Of a stretch of DNA of 64,000 bases, positions 51,316-59,696 are shown in pieces. Each line of letters opens with the position of its first letter. The stretch's first letter is position 1. The translations under genes were made by a program, and so were the position numbers. The DNA comes from Paenibacillus sp. XY044. Lineage in GTDB: Bacteria > Bacillota > Bacilli > Paenibacillales > Paenibacillaceae. The notes beneath the pieces are model-generated. The model was not told the DNA's origin. It did no database searches and saw only the letters and a list, made by a program, of their open reading frames with translations. The DNA is taken from NCBI RefSeq assembly GCF_002257645.1, contig NZ_NQMO01000001.1, forward strand, positions 916,065 through 980,064, read 5' to 3'.

Positions 51316-51546
51316 TCAACTTGAACGTCTGCTTTTTTCGGCAACCCTTTATGACAGCTTTAAAATGGTATGAACCAACAACCTTTAATATCCAAATTTC
51401 AACATATGAAAAATTCACAATAGAAAAACCGAATAACCGTACCTACCTTGAACCTGTAATCCCATTCTTTCACACGCTCTAGTCACACTTCACGAGTCAC
51501 AAGGAAGTCTTGTCCACTTCGCCAAACCTCCTCACAACGGCCTTAG

Positions 51547-51576
51547 TTGCATCGACCAAACCTTTCAGGATATAAT
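51547..51576 (+). promoter_or_regulatory. Promoter of the leader peptide / UMP kinase paralogue unit
   Basis: TTGCAT (51547-51552), 18 bases, TATAAT (51571-51576) predict a start near 51583. A small dyad TTGGAA/TTCCAA (about 51582-51602) follows, just before the leader ribosome binding site. Confidence 0.55.
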
Positions 51577-51615
51577 CGGCTTGGAAAAAAAACGGATTCC
51601 AAAGGAGGAGCCCTG

Positions 51616-51681
51616 GTGTTCAAGCAGCGCAAATACCCCAATATGAAGAAAACAGCATACGTTTTAAGCGTTGAACACTAA
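51616..51681 (+). CDS. Candidate leader peptide (21 residues)
   Basis: GTG 51616 follows the very strong site AAAGGAGGAG by 6 bases and opens a 21-codon frame (start M-F-K-Q-R-K-Y-P-N-M-K-K, end L-S-V-E-H) stopping at TAA 51679. The stop codon and last codons form the 5' arm of a terminator hairpin (51674-51710). This layout is that of an attenuator leader, where the ribosome's position decides whether the terminator forms. The peptide is lysine-rich but resembles no leader I know. It could instead be an independent small protein. Confidence 0.5.
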   Translation: MFKQRKYPNMKKTAYVLSVEH

Positions 51682-51710
51682 GGCATGAGCGGCTTTAGTG
51701 TTTTCTTTTT
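51674..51710 (+). terminator. Terminator overlapping the leader-peptide stop codon
   Basis: AACACTAA (51674-51681) pairs with TTAGTGTT (51695-51702), followed by TTCTTTTT. Its 5' arm lies inside the leader frame, so translation would block it. Confidence 0.6.
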
Positions 51711-51839
51711 GGCGCTATGAACACCGGCTTAAGCGTCAGGGAATCTGAATGCTCCGAAATAAACGCTGATGGAGGCTTATCTTTGTTAGCGTTCCATGAG
51801 GGTCATCCTATTTATGAATCGAAAGGAGTGCTTCGATAA

Positions 51840-52577
51840 ATGGCGGCATATCAAAGAGTGTTGATTAAATTAAGCGGCGGTGCGGTGGCCGGAACGAGCC
51901 AGTTCGGCTTTGAGCCGGAACGACTCGAGCATATCGCGGACGAAATTTTGTCTGTCGTACGTATGGGAGTGGAAGTTTCCCTAGTCATAGGCGGAGGCAA
52001 TATATTTAGAGGAAACATGGCGGAAACCTGGGGGATTGAAAGGGCGGAGGCCGATAACATCGGTACTTTGGCAACCGTCGTCAACAGCCTGATGCTGCGC
52101 GGCGTCCTCAAAGCCAAAACAGATAAGGAGGTCCGGGTCATGACCGCGCTTCCTATCACCTCGGTGGCCGAGCCCTACATTCGATTGCGTGCCGTACACC
52201 ATCTGGAGAAAGGATATATCGTCATCTTCGCCGGCGGGAACGGTCAGCCGTACGTCACGACGGATTATCCTTCGGTTCAGCGGGCGATCGAAGTGAATTG
52301 CGACGCGCTGCTCGTTGCGAAACAGGGAGTAGACGGCGTGTTGAGTGCCGATCCGAAGCAAGATCCTGGCGCAAAAAAATTCAAATCGCTGCATTATGAC
52401 GACGTGATCCGGCACGACCTGAAAATCATGGATCAATCGGCCTTTATTCTGGCCCGGGACTACCATCTTCCTATTCATGTATTCAACTTTGACAAGCCGG
52501 GGTCGATGAAAGAATTGTGCGAAGGCAAGCATCAAGGCACGATCATCAGCCGGGATTCGGTGCTGGCATATGAGTAA
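51840..52577 (+). CDS. UMP kinase (PyrH-type) paralogue
   Basis: This 245-residue amino-acid-kinase-fold protein resembles PyrH, which phosphorylates UMP with ATP. It has L-I-K-L-S-G-G-A near residue 8 (canonical PyrH has K-L-S-G-E), V-I-G-G-G-N-I-F-R-G near residue 56, T-D-Y-P-S-V-Q-R-A near residue 143, and K-Q-G-V-D-G-V. The housekeeping pyrH of Firmicutes lies between tsf and frr. Its absence from that context suggests a second copy, perhaps with altered regulation. AAAGGAG stands before ATG 51840. It lies behind a leader peptide and terminator. Confidence 0.83.
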   Translation: MAAYQRVLIKLSGGAVAGTSQFGFEPERLEHIADEILSVVRMGVEVSLVIGGGNIFRGNMAETWGIERAEADNIGTLATVVNSLMLRGVLKAKTDKEVRVMTALPITSVAEPYIRLRAVHHLEKGYIVIFAGGNGQPYVTTDYPSVQRAIEVNCDALLVAKQGVDGVLSADPKQDPGAKKFKSLHYDDVIRHDLKIMDQSAFILARDYHLPIHVFNFDKPGSMKELCEGKHQGTIISRDSVLAYE

Positions 52578-52728
52578 TATTTATGGACTCAAGAAATACT
52601 TAAATGTTTAAAATAATAAATCATTTAAAAAAAGCAATTTATAAGAAACACTTTCAGGGTGTTATATGATAAAATAGGCTCGCTGATGCCAAATATAGAT
52701 AAATTGCACAAAACAGGAGGGAGAATAT

Positions 52729-54186
52729 ATGAATCCATCAGGTGCCGCAGCTGCATCTGCACCGGCTGATCTCAGCCATATCAAGAAGCTGCCCATCTTG
52801 GTCTCGTTGATTGTGGGAGCGTTCTTTTCCATATTAAATGAGACGCTTCTCAATATTGCTTTTCCGGAGTTGATGGTTGAACTCAAAGTTTCGGCCTCTA
52901 CGCTGCAGTGGCTGGCCACAGGCTACATGCTGGTCGTCGGCGTTCTGGTTCCCGCATCGGCGCTTCTGGTCCAGTGGTTTACGACCAGGCAAATGTTCCT
53001 GGGAGCCATGATCATTTTCACGGTGGGCACGTTTGTCTGTGCCTTCGCCCCAGGTTTCGAGTTCCTCTTAATAGGCCGTTTGCTTCAGGCGGCGGGAAGC
53101 GGATTGATGCTTCCGGTCATGATGAATACGATCCTGGTGCTGTATCCACCGGAAAAACGCGGAGCGGCCATGGGCAGTATCGGTCTGGTCATTATGTTCG
53201 CGCCGGCCATCGGACCGACATTGTCGGGATTGATTCTGGATTCGTTTGAATGGAGATGGCTGTTCTACTTGGTTCTGCCGTTTGCCATCATTTCGATCAT
53301 CATCGCGTTTGTGTATTTAAAAAATGTTTCGCAGCCTACCAAACCCAAAGTGGATGTCCTGTCGATCATTCTATCTACGATCGGATTCGGCGGAATCGTC
53401 TATGGCTTCAGCAGTCTGGGTGAAGGGGGAGCGGGCTGGTCGCATCCCAAAGTGTACTGGACCATCATCGTCGGCGGGGTTGCCCTGCTGCTGTTTGTCA
53501 TTCGTCAGCTCCGTCTGAAGGATCCTTTGATGGATATCCGGTCCTTTAGATTTCCGGCATTTACCCTGACGGCGATCATGCTGATCATTATGATGATGAC
53601 GCTGTTCTCCTCCATGTCGCTGCTGCCGTTCCTGTTTCAGGGCGCACTCGGCATGACGGTATTTGCCTCCGGTTTGCTGATGCTTCCAGGCAGCTTGCTC
53701 AACGGATTGATCTCGCCGATTACCGGAAAGCTGTTCGATAAATTCGGTCCGCGGGCACTGATCATTCCAGGTACTGCCGCGCTGGTGATCATAATGTGGT
53801 TCTTTACGCAGGTGAGCGTCGAAACGAGCAAAACTACGCTGCTCATCCTTCATATCTGCATGATGGTTTCGATCTCCATGATCATGATGCCGGCGCAGAC
53901 GAACGGTATGAACCAGCTTCCGGCCCGGTATTATCCGCACGGCACAGCGATCTTGAATACGCTCCAGCAGGTGGCGGGTGCGATTGGCGTGGCATTCTTT
54001 ATCAGCGTCATGTCGAACGGCCAAGCCAGCTTCCTGAAGGGCTCTTCCGATCCAACCGCGCCGGGGCAAATGGCTCAAGCGATGGTATCCGGCGTTCATA
54101 ACGCTTTTGTCATCGGGTTCGGCTTCTCTATCGCAGCGTTGATTCTGGCCTTGCTATTCAAGCGGACCAAAGGTCCTGCGGAATAA
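52729..54186 (+). CDS. DHA2-type MFS multidrug exporter (LmrB/EmrB-like)
   Basis: This 485-residue transporter has about 14 predicted helices. It shows the DHA2 segments L-N-I-A-F-P-E-L near residue 42, W-L-A-T-G-Y-M-L near residue 62, G-R-L-L-Q-A-A-G-S-G in helix 4, and G-P-T-L-S-G in motif C. Relatives such as LmrB export lincomycin and other drugs. AGGAGGG precedes ATG 52729. The 150-base upstream region is very AT-rich and contains AACAC/GTGTT arms near 52648, which may bind a regulator. It is monocistronic. Confidence 0.88.
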   Translation: MNPSGAAAASAPADLSHIKKLPILVSLIVGAFFSILNETLLNIAFPELMVELKVSASTLQWLATGYMLVVGVLVPASALLVQWFTTRQMFLGAMIIFTVGTFVCAFAPGFEFLLIGRLLQAAGSGLMLPVMMNTILVLYPPEKRGAAMGSIGLVIMFAPAIGPTLSGLILDSFEWRWLFYLVLPFAIISIIIAFVYLKNVSQPTKPKVDVLSIILSTIGFGGIVYGFSSLGEGGAGWSHPKVYWTIIVGGVALLLFVIRQLRLKDPLMDIRSFRFPAFTLTAIMLIIMMMTLFSSMSLLPFLFQGALGMTVFASGLLMLPGSLLNGLISPITGKLFDKFGPRALIIPGTAALVIIMWFFTQVSVETSKTTLLILHICMMVSISMIMMPAQTNGMNQLPARYYPHGTAILNTLQQVAGAIGVAFFISVMSNGQASFLKGSSDPTAPGQMAQAMVSGVHNAFVIGFGFSIAALILALLFKRTKGPAE

Positions 54187-54299
54187 TAGGCGCTCCGCTG
54201 CTATGACCGACCATTGATCCGCCGGTCATCCAGATACATAGCCGCGAGCGAAGGGACTGTGTTCCTTTAGATGTGGTGCTTCTCGCTGGACAGAATGAT

Positions 54300-54330
54300 C
54301 CGCTCCCGAAAGGGGGCGGTTTCTTTCTGT
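54300..54330 (+). terminator. Terminator after the DHA2 exporter gene
   Basis: CCGCTCCC (54300-54307) pairs with GGGGGCGG (54312-54319), with a GAAA loop, followed by TTTCTTTCT. Confidence 0.6.
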
Positions 54331-54421
54331 TGATCAGGAGCGGATTTCATAGATATTAGCGGGTTTCTATAATACAATGGATAGAAAATAATAGATTTCA
54401 GGAAGGGAAGGAAATATACAG

Positions 54422-55501
54422 ATGATGAGCTCCAGCATTCCCCAAACGATGCAAGCCGCTGTGATGCACAGCCCGCGACAAATCCGGATGGAAACGGTGC
54501 CGGTTCCGGACATCGCACCTGACGAAATCTTGATCAAAGTGATGGCCGTCGGCATTTGCGGGTCCGACCTCCATTATTATACGCACGGACGAATCGGCAA
54601 GTATGTCGTGGAGAAGCCGATCATCCTCGGCCATGAATGCTCGGGCGATGTCGCCGCCGTGGGCGCAGATGTAACCGGATTCAAGGTGGGAGACCGTGTA
54701 GCCGTTGAGCCCGGTGTAACCTGCGGCCGCTGCGAAGCCTGCAAGGAGGGGCGGTATAATCTCTGTCCGGACGTGCAGTTTCTGGCGACGCCGCCGGTGG
54801 ACGGTGCGTTTGTGCAGTACATCAAAATCCGGCAGGATTTTGTGTACCGGATCCCGGATTCGCTGAGCTATGAGGAGGCCGCGCTGATCGAGCCGTTTTC
54901 CGTCGGGATACATGCGGCAGCGAGAAGCAGGCTTAAGCCCGGATCCACCATTGCGATCATGGGGATGGGGCCGGTTGGCCTAATGGCCGTGGTCGCGGCC
55001 AAAGCTTATGGCGCTGCCAAGATCATCGTAACGGATTTGGAACCGCTGCGTTTGGATGCCGCCCGGAAGCTCGGAGCGAATCATGTGATTAACGTCGCAG
55101 AGCAGGACGCCCTGGAAGAAATTCAGCGGTTGACGGATGGAAGAGGCGTCGATGTGGCTTGGGAAACCGCCGGCAATCCCAAAGCGCTGCAAACCGCGCT
55201 CGGCTCGCTGCGGCGAGGTGGCAAGCTGGCCGTCGTCGGGCTCCCGGCCCAGGATGAGATTCCGCTGAATGTTCCTTTTATCGCGGATAACGAGGTCGAT
55301 ATTTACGGCATTTTCCGGTATGCCAATACGTATCCGAAAGGCATCCGCTTTCTGGAATCCGGCATTGCCGATGTGATGACATTGGTCACGGACCGTTATT
55401 TGCTCGAGGATACCCAGGAAGCGATGGAGCGGGCCTTAAATCACAAAAGCGAGTGCCTAAAAGTCGTCGTTTACCCGAACGGCGTGCCGGCAGCGGAGTG
55501 A
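54422..55501 (+). CDS. Zinc-dependent polyol (sorbitol/xylitol-type) dehydrogenase
   Basis: This 359-residue medium-chain dehydrogenase resembles GutB and xylitol dehydrogenases. The catalytic zinc ligands are Cys in G-I-C-G-S-D near residue 42 and His-Glu in G-H-E-C near residue 67. The structural zinc cysteines are C-G-R-C-E-A-C-K-E-G-R-Y-N-L-C near residue 97. The NAD motif is G-M-G-P-V-G. The start is ATG 54422 or the adjacent 54425. It oxidises a sugar alcohol to a ketose with NAD+. It is a single-gene unit with its own terminator. Confidence 0.9.
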   Translation: MMSSSIPQTMQAAVMHSPRQIRMETVPVPDIAPDEILIKVMAVGICGSDLHYYTHGRIGKYVVEKPIILGHECSGDVAAVGADVTGFKVGDRVAVEPGVTCGRCEACKEGRYNLCPDVQFLATPPVDGAFVQYIKIRQDFVYRIPDSLSYEEAALIEPFSVGIHAAARSRLKPGSTIAIMGMGPVGLMAVVAAKAYGAAKIIVTDLEPLRLDAARKLGANHVINVAEQDALEEIQRLTDGRGVDVAWETAGNPKALQTALGSLRRGGKLAVVGLPAQDEIPLNVPFIADNEVDIYGIFRYANTYPKGIRFLESGIADVMTLVTDRYLLEDTQEAMERALNHKSECLKVVVYPNGVPAAE

Positions 55502-55523
55502 TACTTTTCTATCTTCTCAGGAT

Positions 55524-55553
55524 AAAAGCACGGTTTAGGCCGTGCTTTTTTGT
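55524..55553 (+). terminator. Terminator after the polyol dehydrogenase gene
   Basis: AAAAGCACGG (55524-55533) and CCGTGCTTTT (55540-55549) arms followed by TT. Confidence 0.75.
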
Positions 55554-55591
55554 ATTCTTTATGTCTTCTTTTTGAACTTTCCAAATATTTC

Positions 55592-55641
55592 TTGTCAATG
55601 ACAGGCCAGATCGCGTATGATGACTTTAGAACGATCGTTCT
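55592..55641 (+). promoter_or_regulatory. TetR-gene promoter and palindromic operator
   Basis: TTGTCA (55592-55597), 18 bases, TATGAT (55616-55621). The perfect palindrome AGAACGATCGTTCT (55628-55641) begins at the predicted start base, where a TetR repressor would block initiation. A near-identical site lies before the next gene (56273-56286). Confidence 0.7.
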
Positions 55642-55665
55642 GCAAATATGGAAAGGTAGATCGCT

Positions 55666-56253
55666 TTGAAACGACATTACGACAGTGAAGAAACGCGGCG
55701 GATTATTGCGGAAAAGGCAGCACAGCTCTTTTCGCAGAAGGGGTTCGCCGGAACCTCGATTTCTGATATTTCCAAAGCCTCCGGGTTCAGCAAGGGCCAC
55801 GTGTACTACCATTTTGAGAATAAGGAAAAGCTGTTTGTTTATCTCGCCCTGGACGGAATGCGGGCTTGGGGGGAGAAGTGGGCCGGGGTGTCCCCGCTCT
55901 ACAAGACAGCCAGGGATAAATTGTACGCGATGGCCACATTCGTGCTGAACAATTATCAGACACCGCTGCTTAAGGTGGGGCAGGAGCTGGCGGCGAATCC
56001 GTCGACGAGTCCGGAGACGGTCCAGCAGCTGTACGGACTTGCGGTTACGCCGATGCAGGCTTACTCGGAGGTTTTCCAATTCGGGATCGATACAGGCGAG
56101 TTTGAGATCGACGATTTGCAAGGGACGACATTTTTGTTCGGGACGCTGCTCGGCGCGCTGTGCCAGCACATCTACACGATGGAGCACGAGCAGCTGCATG
56201 GCCTTTTCCGGAAAAGCGTCGATCTTTTTCTAAGCGGAATCCTCAAACGATGA
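55666..56253 (+). CDS. TetR family transcriptional regulator
   Basis: This 195-residue regulator has the N-terminal TetR helix-turn-helix (I-I-A-E-K-A-A-Q-L-F-S-Q-K-G-F, T-S-I-S-D-I-S-K-A-S-G-F-S-K-G-H-V-Y-Y-H-F, in pieces, residues about 12-55) and an all-helical ligand domain. The start is TTG 55666 after AAAGGTAG. It probably represses itself and the SDR gene at 56326 through the two matching operators. The ligand is unknown. Confidence 0.9.
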   Translation: MKRHYDSEETRRIIAEKAAQLFSQKGFAGTSISDISKASGFSKGHVYYHFENKEKLFVYLALDGMRAWGEKWAGVSPLYKTARDKLYAMATFVLNNYQTPLLKVGQELAANPSTSPETVQQLYGLAVTPMQAYSEVFQFGIDTGEFEIDDLQGTTFLFGTLLGALCQHIYTMEHEQLHGLFRKSVDLFLSGILKR

Positions 56254-56270
56254 GGTTTTCCATAGACAGA

Positions 56271-56297
56271 TTAGAACGATCGTCCTAATTGTTCTAA
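56271..56297. promoter_or_regulatory. TetR operator copy before the SDR gene
   Basis: AGAACGATCGTCCT (56273-56286) differs at one base from the palindrome before the TetR gene. It is embedded in a longer inverted repeat TTAGAAC (56271-56277) and GTTCTAA (56291-56297). Confidence 0.65.
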
Positions 56298-56325
56298 ACT
56301 TAAAATGATGAGGGGAGTTAAGGAT

Positions 56326-57156
56326 ATGGCGGATTGGGATAAAGTGGCTGTTGTCACAGGGGCGGCTTCGGGAATCGGCAGGGCTATTTGCGAAGCGTTG
56401 GCGGAGGAGCGTATTTTCATTGTGGTGGCCGATGTGAACCGCGCAGGCGGTGAGGATACGGTCAGTAGAATCTCCTCCAAGGGCGGTGGAGGGCGGTACG
56501 TTCACCTGGACGTGACGGATGCTTACCAAGTGGAAGGATTGGTCGAGAGCGTATACGAGGAGTTCGGACGGCTCGACTATATGTTCAACAACGCGGGCAT
56601 CGGCATGTACGGCGAGCTGTATTATATGACACATGATCATTGGAACCGGATCATTCAAGTGAATTTGTGGGGCGTCATTCACGGAACCCAAGCGGCCTAT
56701 CGGGTCATGAAGGATCAGGGCTTCGGCTGCATTGCGAATACCGCTTCCGCGACCGGACTTGGGCCATCGCCTACCGCCGCCGCGTATGCTACTACCAAAC
56801 ACGCCATAGTCGGGCTGACGACTTCTCTTCATTATGAAGCAGAAACGTTTGGCGTTCATGTCAGCGCGCTTTGCCCGGCATTTGTAGATACCCCGATCCA
56901 TCGGACGGGCGAAGCGCTCCATTTGGATAAAGAACTCGTTCTGAAGCAAATGCAGAAGCAGAAGATGATGAGCCCCGAACAGTTCGCCCGCATTGCGCTA
57001 AAGGGTGTTCACAAAAATGAGCCAGTGATCTGCCCGATGCCGCTGCGCCGTACGATGGATATCGTGTTCACCTTGTTTCCTTCGCTTCACCGTAAGCTGA
57101 TGAGGCTCGTGTGCCGCGTCGCCCGCCAGGCAGCGGTTCAGCCAGACCAGCCTTAG
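56326..57156 (+). CDS. SDR family oxidoreductase under probable TetR control
   Basis: This 276-residue short-chain dehydrogenase has T-G-A-A-S-G-I-G near residue 12, N-N-A-G-I near residue 87, and Y-A-T-T-K near residue 152. After P-A-F-V-D-T-P it has a C-terminal extension with a hydrophobic, basic tail (L-F-P-S-L-H-R-K-L-M-R-L) that may touch the membrane, as in SDRs acting on lipids. ATG 56326 follows AGGGGAG by 8 bases. It lies 72 bases after the TetR gene with an operator between them. Confidence 0.86.
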   Translation: MADWDKVAVVTGAASGIGRAICEALAEERIFIVVADVNRAGGEDTVSRISSKGGGGRYVHLDVTDAYQVEGLVESVYEEFGRLDYMFNNAGIGMYGELYYMTHDHWNRIIQVNLWGVIHGTQAAYRVMKDQGFGCIANTASATGLGPSPTAAAYATTKHAIVGLTTSLHYEAETFGVHVSALCPAFVDTPIHRTGEALHLDKELVLKQMQKQKMMSPEQFARIALKGVHKNEPVICPMPLRRTMDIVFTLFPSLHRKLMRLVCRVARQAAVQPDQP

Positions 57157-57215
57157 GAAAAGACTGGAACTGCTTCAACTGACAAGGTAAGATAACGGAA
57201 GGAGGAGTGGATACC

Positions 57216-57590
57216 ATGAATTATACGATACATGAACAGGACGGATCGAAGGTAGCGGTGCTCGAGGATCGGGATGCTGTGATCCACGACGTACAAACGG
57301 CTCTGGATCTGATGGCGGATATTGGATGGAATCCATCGGGGCCTTGCCATAAGCTGTTACTGAATCAGTCGAATATGCCCGAAGCGTTTTTTGACCTGAA
57401 ATCCGGTTTCGCCGGCGAAATATTGCAGAAATATCGGACCTATCAGTTTAAGATAGCCATTGTCGGTGATTTTGAAGCCTATTCCAGCAAAAGCCTGCGG
57501 GATTTCATCTACGAATGCAATCAGGGGCAGGATGTGTTCTTTATGAAGGACGGGGAAGAGGCGCTGGCTGCCCTTCATCGGGTACCTTAA
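57216..57590 (+). CDS. DUF4180 domain protein
   Basis: This 124-residue protein of the DUF4180 family has a compact alpha/beta sequence including L-M-A-D-I-G-W-N near residue 33, L-L-L-N-Q-S-N-M-P-E-A-F-F-D-L, and I-A-I-V-G-D-F. The pattern of short strands and helices resembles STAS-like domains. Function is unknown. ATG 57216 follows GGAGGAG by 9 bases. It sits between the SDR and the cyclase gene and may share their transcript. Confidence 0.72.
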   Translation: MNYTIHEQDGSKVAVLEDRDAVIHDVQTALDLMADIGWNPSGPCHKLLLNQSNMPEAFFDLKSGFAGEILQKYRTYQFKIAIVGDFEAYSSKSLRDFIYECNQGQDVFFMKDGEEALAALHRVP

Positions 57591-57630
57591 CAGCCTAAGA
57601 GAGACGAAGGTAAACGCAAGGGACAGGGAG

Positions 57631-58260
57631 ATGACGGTTCAGATGACGATCGATCTTACCAGGCTCATTCACGATGGACTGCCTGTTTTCCCGGGGGACC
57701 AGGAAACTGCACTTGTCCAGACGAGGCATTTGAAAAGCGATTCGTATGCCAACCACCAACTGTCCATCAATATGCACGCCGGCACGCATATCGACGGGCC
57801 GATGCATTTGACGGATTCCGACCGGTATCTTTGCGAATTTCCATTAGACCGCTTTATTGGAACCGGGTGCATCCTGGACGTCTCGCAAGAGGCGTCGGTT
57901 GAATATAAGTCTATGTACGAAGAGAAGATTGGAATAGGCCAAATCGTAGTGCTGCATACCGATCACGGCAGGCTGTGGGGGCAGCCGGAATATTTTACGG
58001 ACTATCCCGTCTTAACCCAAGCGTTTGCCGAGCTGCTCGTGCGCAAGCAAACGAAGATGGTCTGCCTGGATATGCCGTCTCCGGATAAGTACCCGTTCGA
58101 CATTCATAAGTATTTATTTGGGCATGGGGTTTTCATTGCCGAAAATCTGTTCAACACCGACCGGCTGTTATCTTTTACGGCCTTTGAAATAATAGCATTA
58201 CCTCTACTCATCCGGGCGGATTCGTCACCGGCGAGAATTATAGCTCGCAGTACAGAGTAA
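57631..58260 (+). CDS. Cyclase family metal hydrolase (kynurenine-formamidase-like)
   Basis: This 209-residue protein of the putative cyclase family (PF04199) has the metal-binding motif H-x-G-T-H-x-D-x-P-x-H complete at residues 49-59 (H-A-G-T-H-I-D-G-P-M-H). The start D-L-T-R-L-I-H-D-G-L-P-V-F-P-G-D is typical, and S-P-D-K-Y-P-F-D-I-H occurs near residue 150. Members hydrolyse formamides or isatin-type rings. The substrate is not known here. ATG 57631 is used, and a later ATG 57643 is possible. The last residues before the stop are unusually basic for the family. Confidence 0.85.
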   Translation: MTVQMTIDLTRLIHDGLPVFPGDQETALVQTRHLKSDSYANHQLSINMHAGTHIDGPMHLTDSDRYLCEFPLDRFIGTGCILDVSQEASVEYKSMYEEKIGIGQIVVLHTDHGRLWGQPEYFTDYPVLTQAFAELLVRKQTKMVCLDMPSPDKYPFDIHKYLFGHGVFIAENLFNTDRLLSFTAFEIIALPLLIRADSSPARIIARSTE

Positions 58261-58276
58261 AAGGGGATGGTTCTGC

Positions 58277-58807
58277 ATGAAAAACGTTGTACTAAGTACC
58301 GATCGGTTGAACCTGAGGCAAATGGGACGGGATGATGTTCCTTTGCTGCAGCAAATATTTGCGGACCCCGTCGCAATGAAGTACTACCCCTCCATCAAAA
58401 ACAACCAAGAAACAATGGAATGGATTGAATGGACGCTGCGCAATTATGAGGAGTGCGGCGTCGGCTTGTGGATCGTGGAGGACCGGATCACTGGCGAGTT
58501 TCTGGGACAATGCGGCATCGTTCCGCAGATAGTGGAGGGGGCTAAGGAAATGGAGATCGGCTACCTGTTTGCAAGGCGCGTATGGGGGAACGGTTATGCC
58601 ACTGAGGCAGCAACGGCTTGCAAGCATTATGGATTAAAACAAATGGAGCTTCGCAAAATCGTTTCGCTTCCCGATGCCAACAATAAACCATCCGCACGGG
58701 TGGCCGAACGGATCGGAATGACGCTGGAAAAACGCATCTTCAAATGGAACAAAGAAGTGCTTGTATATTCCGTTTACGCCGATACAGAAGAGGTGGTCGA
58801 AAGATGA
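58277..58807 (+). CDS. GNAT family N-acetyltransferase
   Basis: This 176-residue acetyltransferase of the RimJ/RimL type starts T-D-R-L-N-L-R-Q-M, with G-Q-C-G-I-V in the central strand, the acetyl-CoA-binding segment R-R-V-W-G-N-G-Y-A-T-E-A-A near residue 97, and S-L-P-D-A-N-N-K-P-S-A-R-V-A-E-R-I-G-M. AAAAGGGG precedes ATG 58277. The stop codon overlaps the start of the glycosyltransferase gene by ATGA (58804-58807), so the two are translationally coupled. Confidence 0.88.
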   Translation: MKNVVLSTDRLNLRQMGRDDVPLLQQIFADPVAMKYYPSIKNNQETMEWIEWTLRNYEECGVGLWIVEDRITGEFLGQCGIVPQIVEGAKEMEIGYLFARRVWGNGYATEAATACKHYGLKQMELRKIVSLPDANNKPSARVAERIGMTLEKRIFKWNKEVLVYSVYADTEEVVER

Positions 58808-59550
58808 ATCAACATGTCCCCATCATGGGGATCCCTTTCCCGAAACTGACGATGGAGCAGAGCGTACGGCTTCTTCACGACGTGGTGGACCGAGAGGAAC
58901 GGCGGCTGTTTCACGTCATTACCGGCAATCCGGAGATCGTCATCTCCTGCCAAAAGGATGCGCAGCTGCGCCAAATCGTCGATGAGGCGGGCCTCGTGAC
59001 GGCGGACGGCATCGGGATCGTGATGGTCTCCAAGGTACGTGGCGGCAGCCTTCCCGAACGGGTGACGGGCTGCGATTTGCTCTTTAAGCTGCTTGAGGAA
59101 GGCGACCGGAAGGGATGGTCGTTTTACTTTCTGGGCGCGGATGAAGATACGAGCCGGCAAGCCGTCATCAACATTGGGCGGCAGTATCCGGGCATCGTCG
59201 TACGCGGGAGACATCATGGTTTCTTTACGGCGGAAGATGAGCCGCGAATCGTACAGGAGATTTCTGAAGCCACGCCGGATTTTCTCATCGTAGCTTTGGG
59301 AGCACCCCGGGCGGAGAAGTGGATACATAGCCATAAGGACAAGCTGCAGGCCAAAATCGCCATCGGTGTCGGCGGCAGCCTGGATATCATCGGCGGTAAA
59401 GTGAAGCGGGCGCCTGCAGCTTGGCAGCGCCTCAATCTCGAATGGTTGTACCGGCTGATTTCCCAACCGTCGAGATGGCGCAGACAGCTCATTTTACCCC
59501 GGTTTGCTTTGAAAGCGGTGTTTTTCAGAGAAAGGCAGCGGGAAGTTTAG
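58804..59550 (+). CDS. WecG/TagA/CpsF family glycosyltransferase
   Basis: This 248-residue enzyme is like TagA, which adds N-acetylmannosamine to undecaprenyl-diphospho-GlcNAc in wall teichoic acid synthesis. Catalytic residues correspond to Thr40 (I-T-G-N-P-E) and Asp68 (T-A-D-G-I-G). F-L-G-A and G-A-P-R-A-E-K-W-I follow, and the C-terminal appendage L-E-W-L-Y-R-L-I-S-Q-P-S-R-W-R-R is the membrane-recruiting tail. ATG 58804 overlaps the upstream stop. No other wall or polysaccharide genes are nearby, which is unusual. The coupled acetyltransferase might modify the sugar or protein involved, but that is speculation. Confidence 0.88.
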   Translation: MNQHVPIMGIPFPKLTMEQSVRLLHDVVDREERRLFHVITGNPEIVISCQKDAQLRQIVDEAGLVTADGIGIVMVSKVRGGSLPERVTGCDLLFKLLEEGDRKGWSFYFLGADEDTSRQAVINIGRQYPGIVVRGRHHGFFTAEDEPRIVQEISEATPDFLIVALGAPRAEKWIHSHKDKLQAKIAIGVGGSLDIIGGKVKRAPAAWQRLNLEWLYRLISQPSRWRRQLILPRFALKAVFFRERQREV

Positions 59551-59696
59551 CCTTCAGTGAATGTTTGGCGGGTCGATAACGATCAATGATGGTTCAATCA
59601 CTGCCGAACTGGATTCAGAATGGGGGCCGATGCTTGCTTGGGATCTCCATGGAATGATAAGTTTGATAGGAAAGGTCACGGAAGGGAGAGGAAGGC

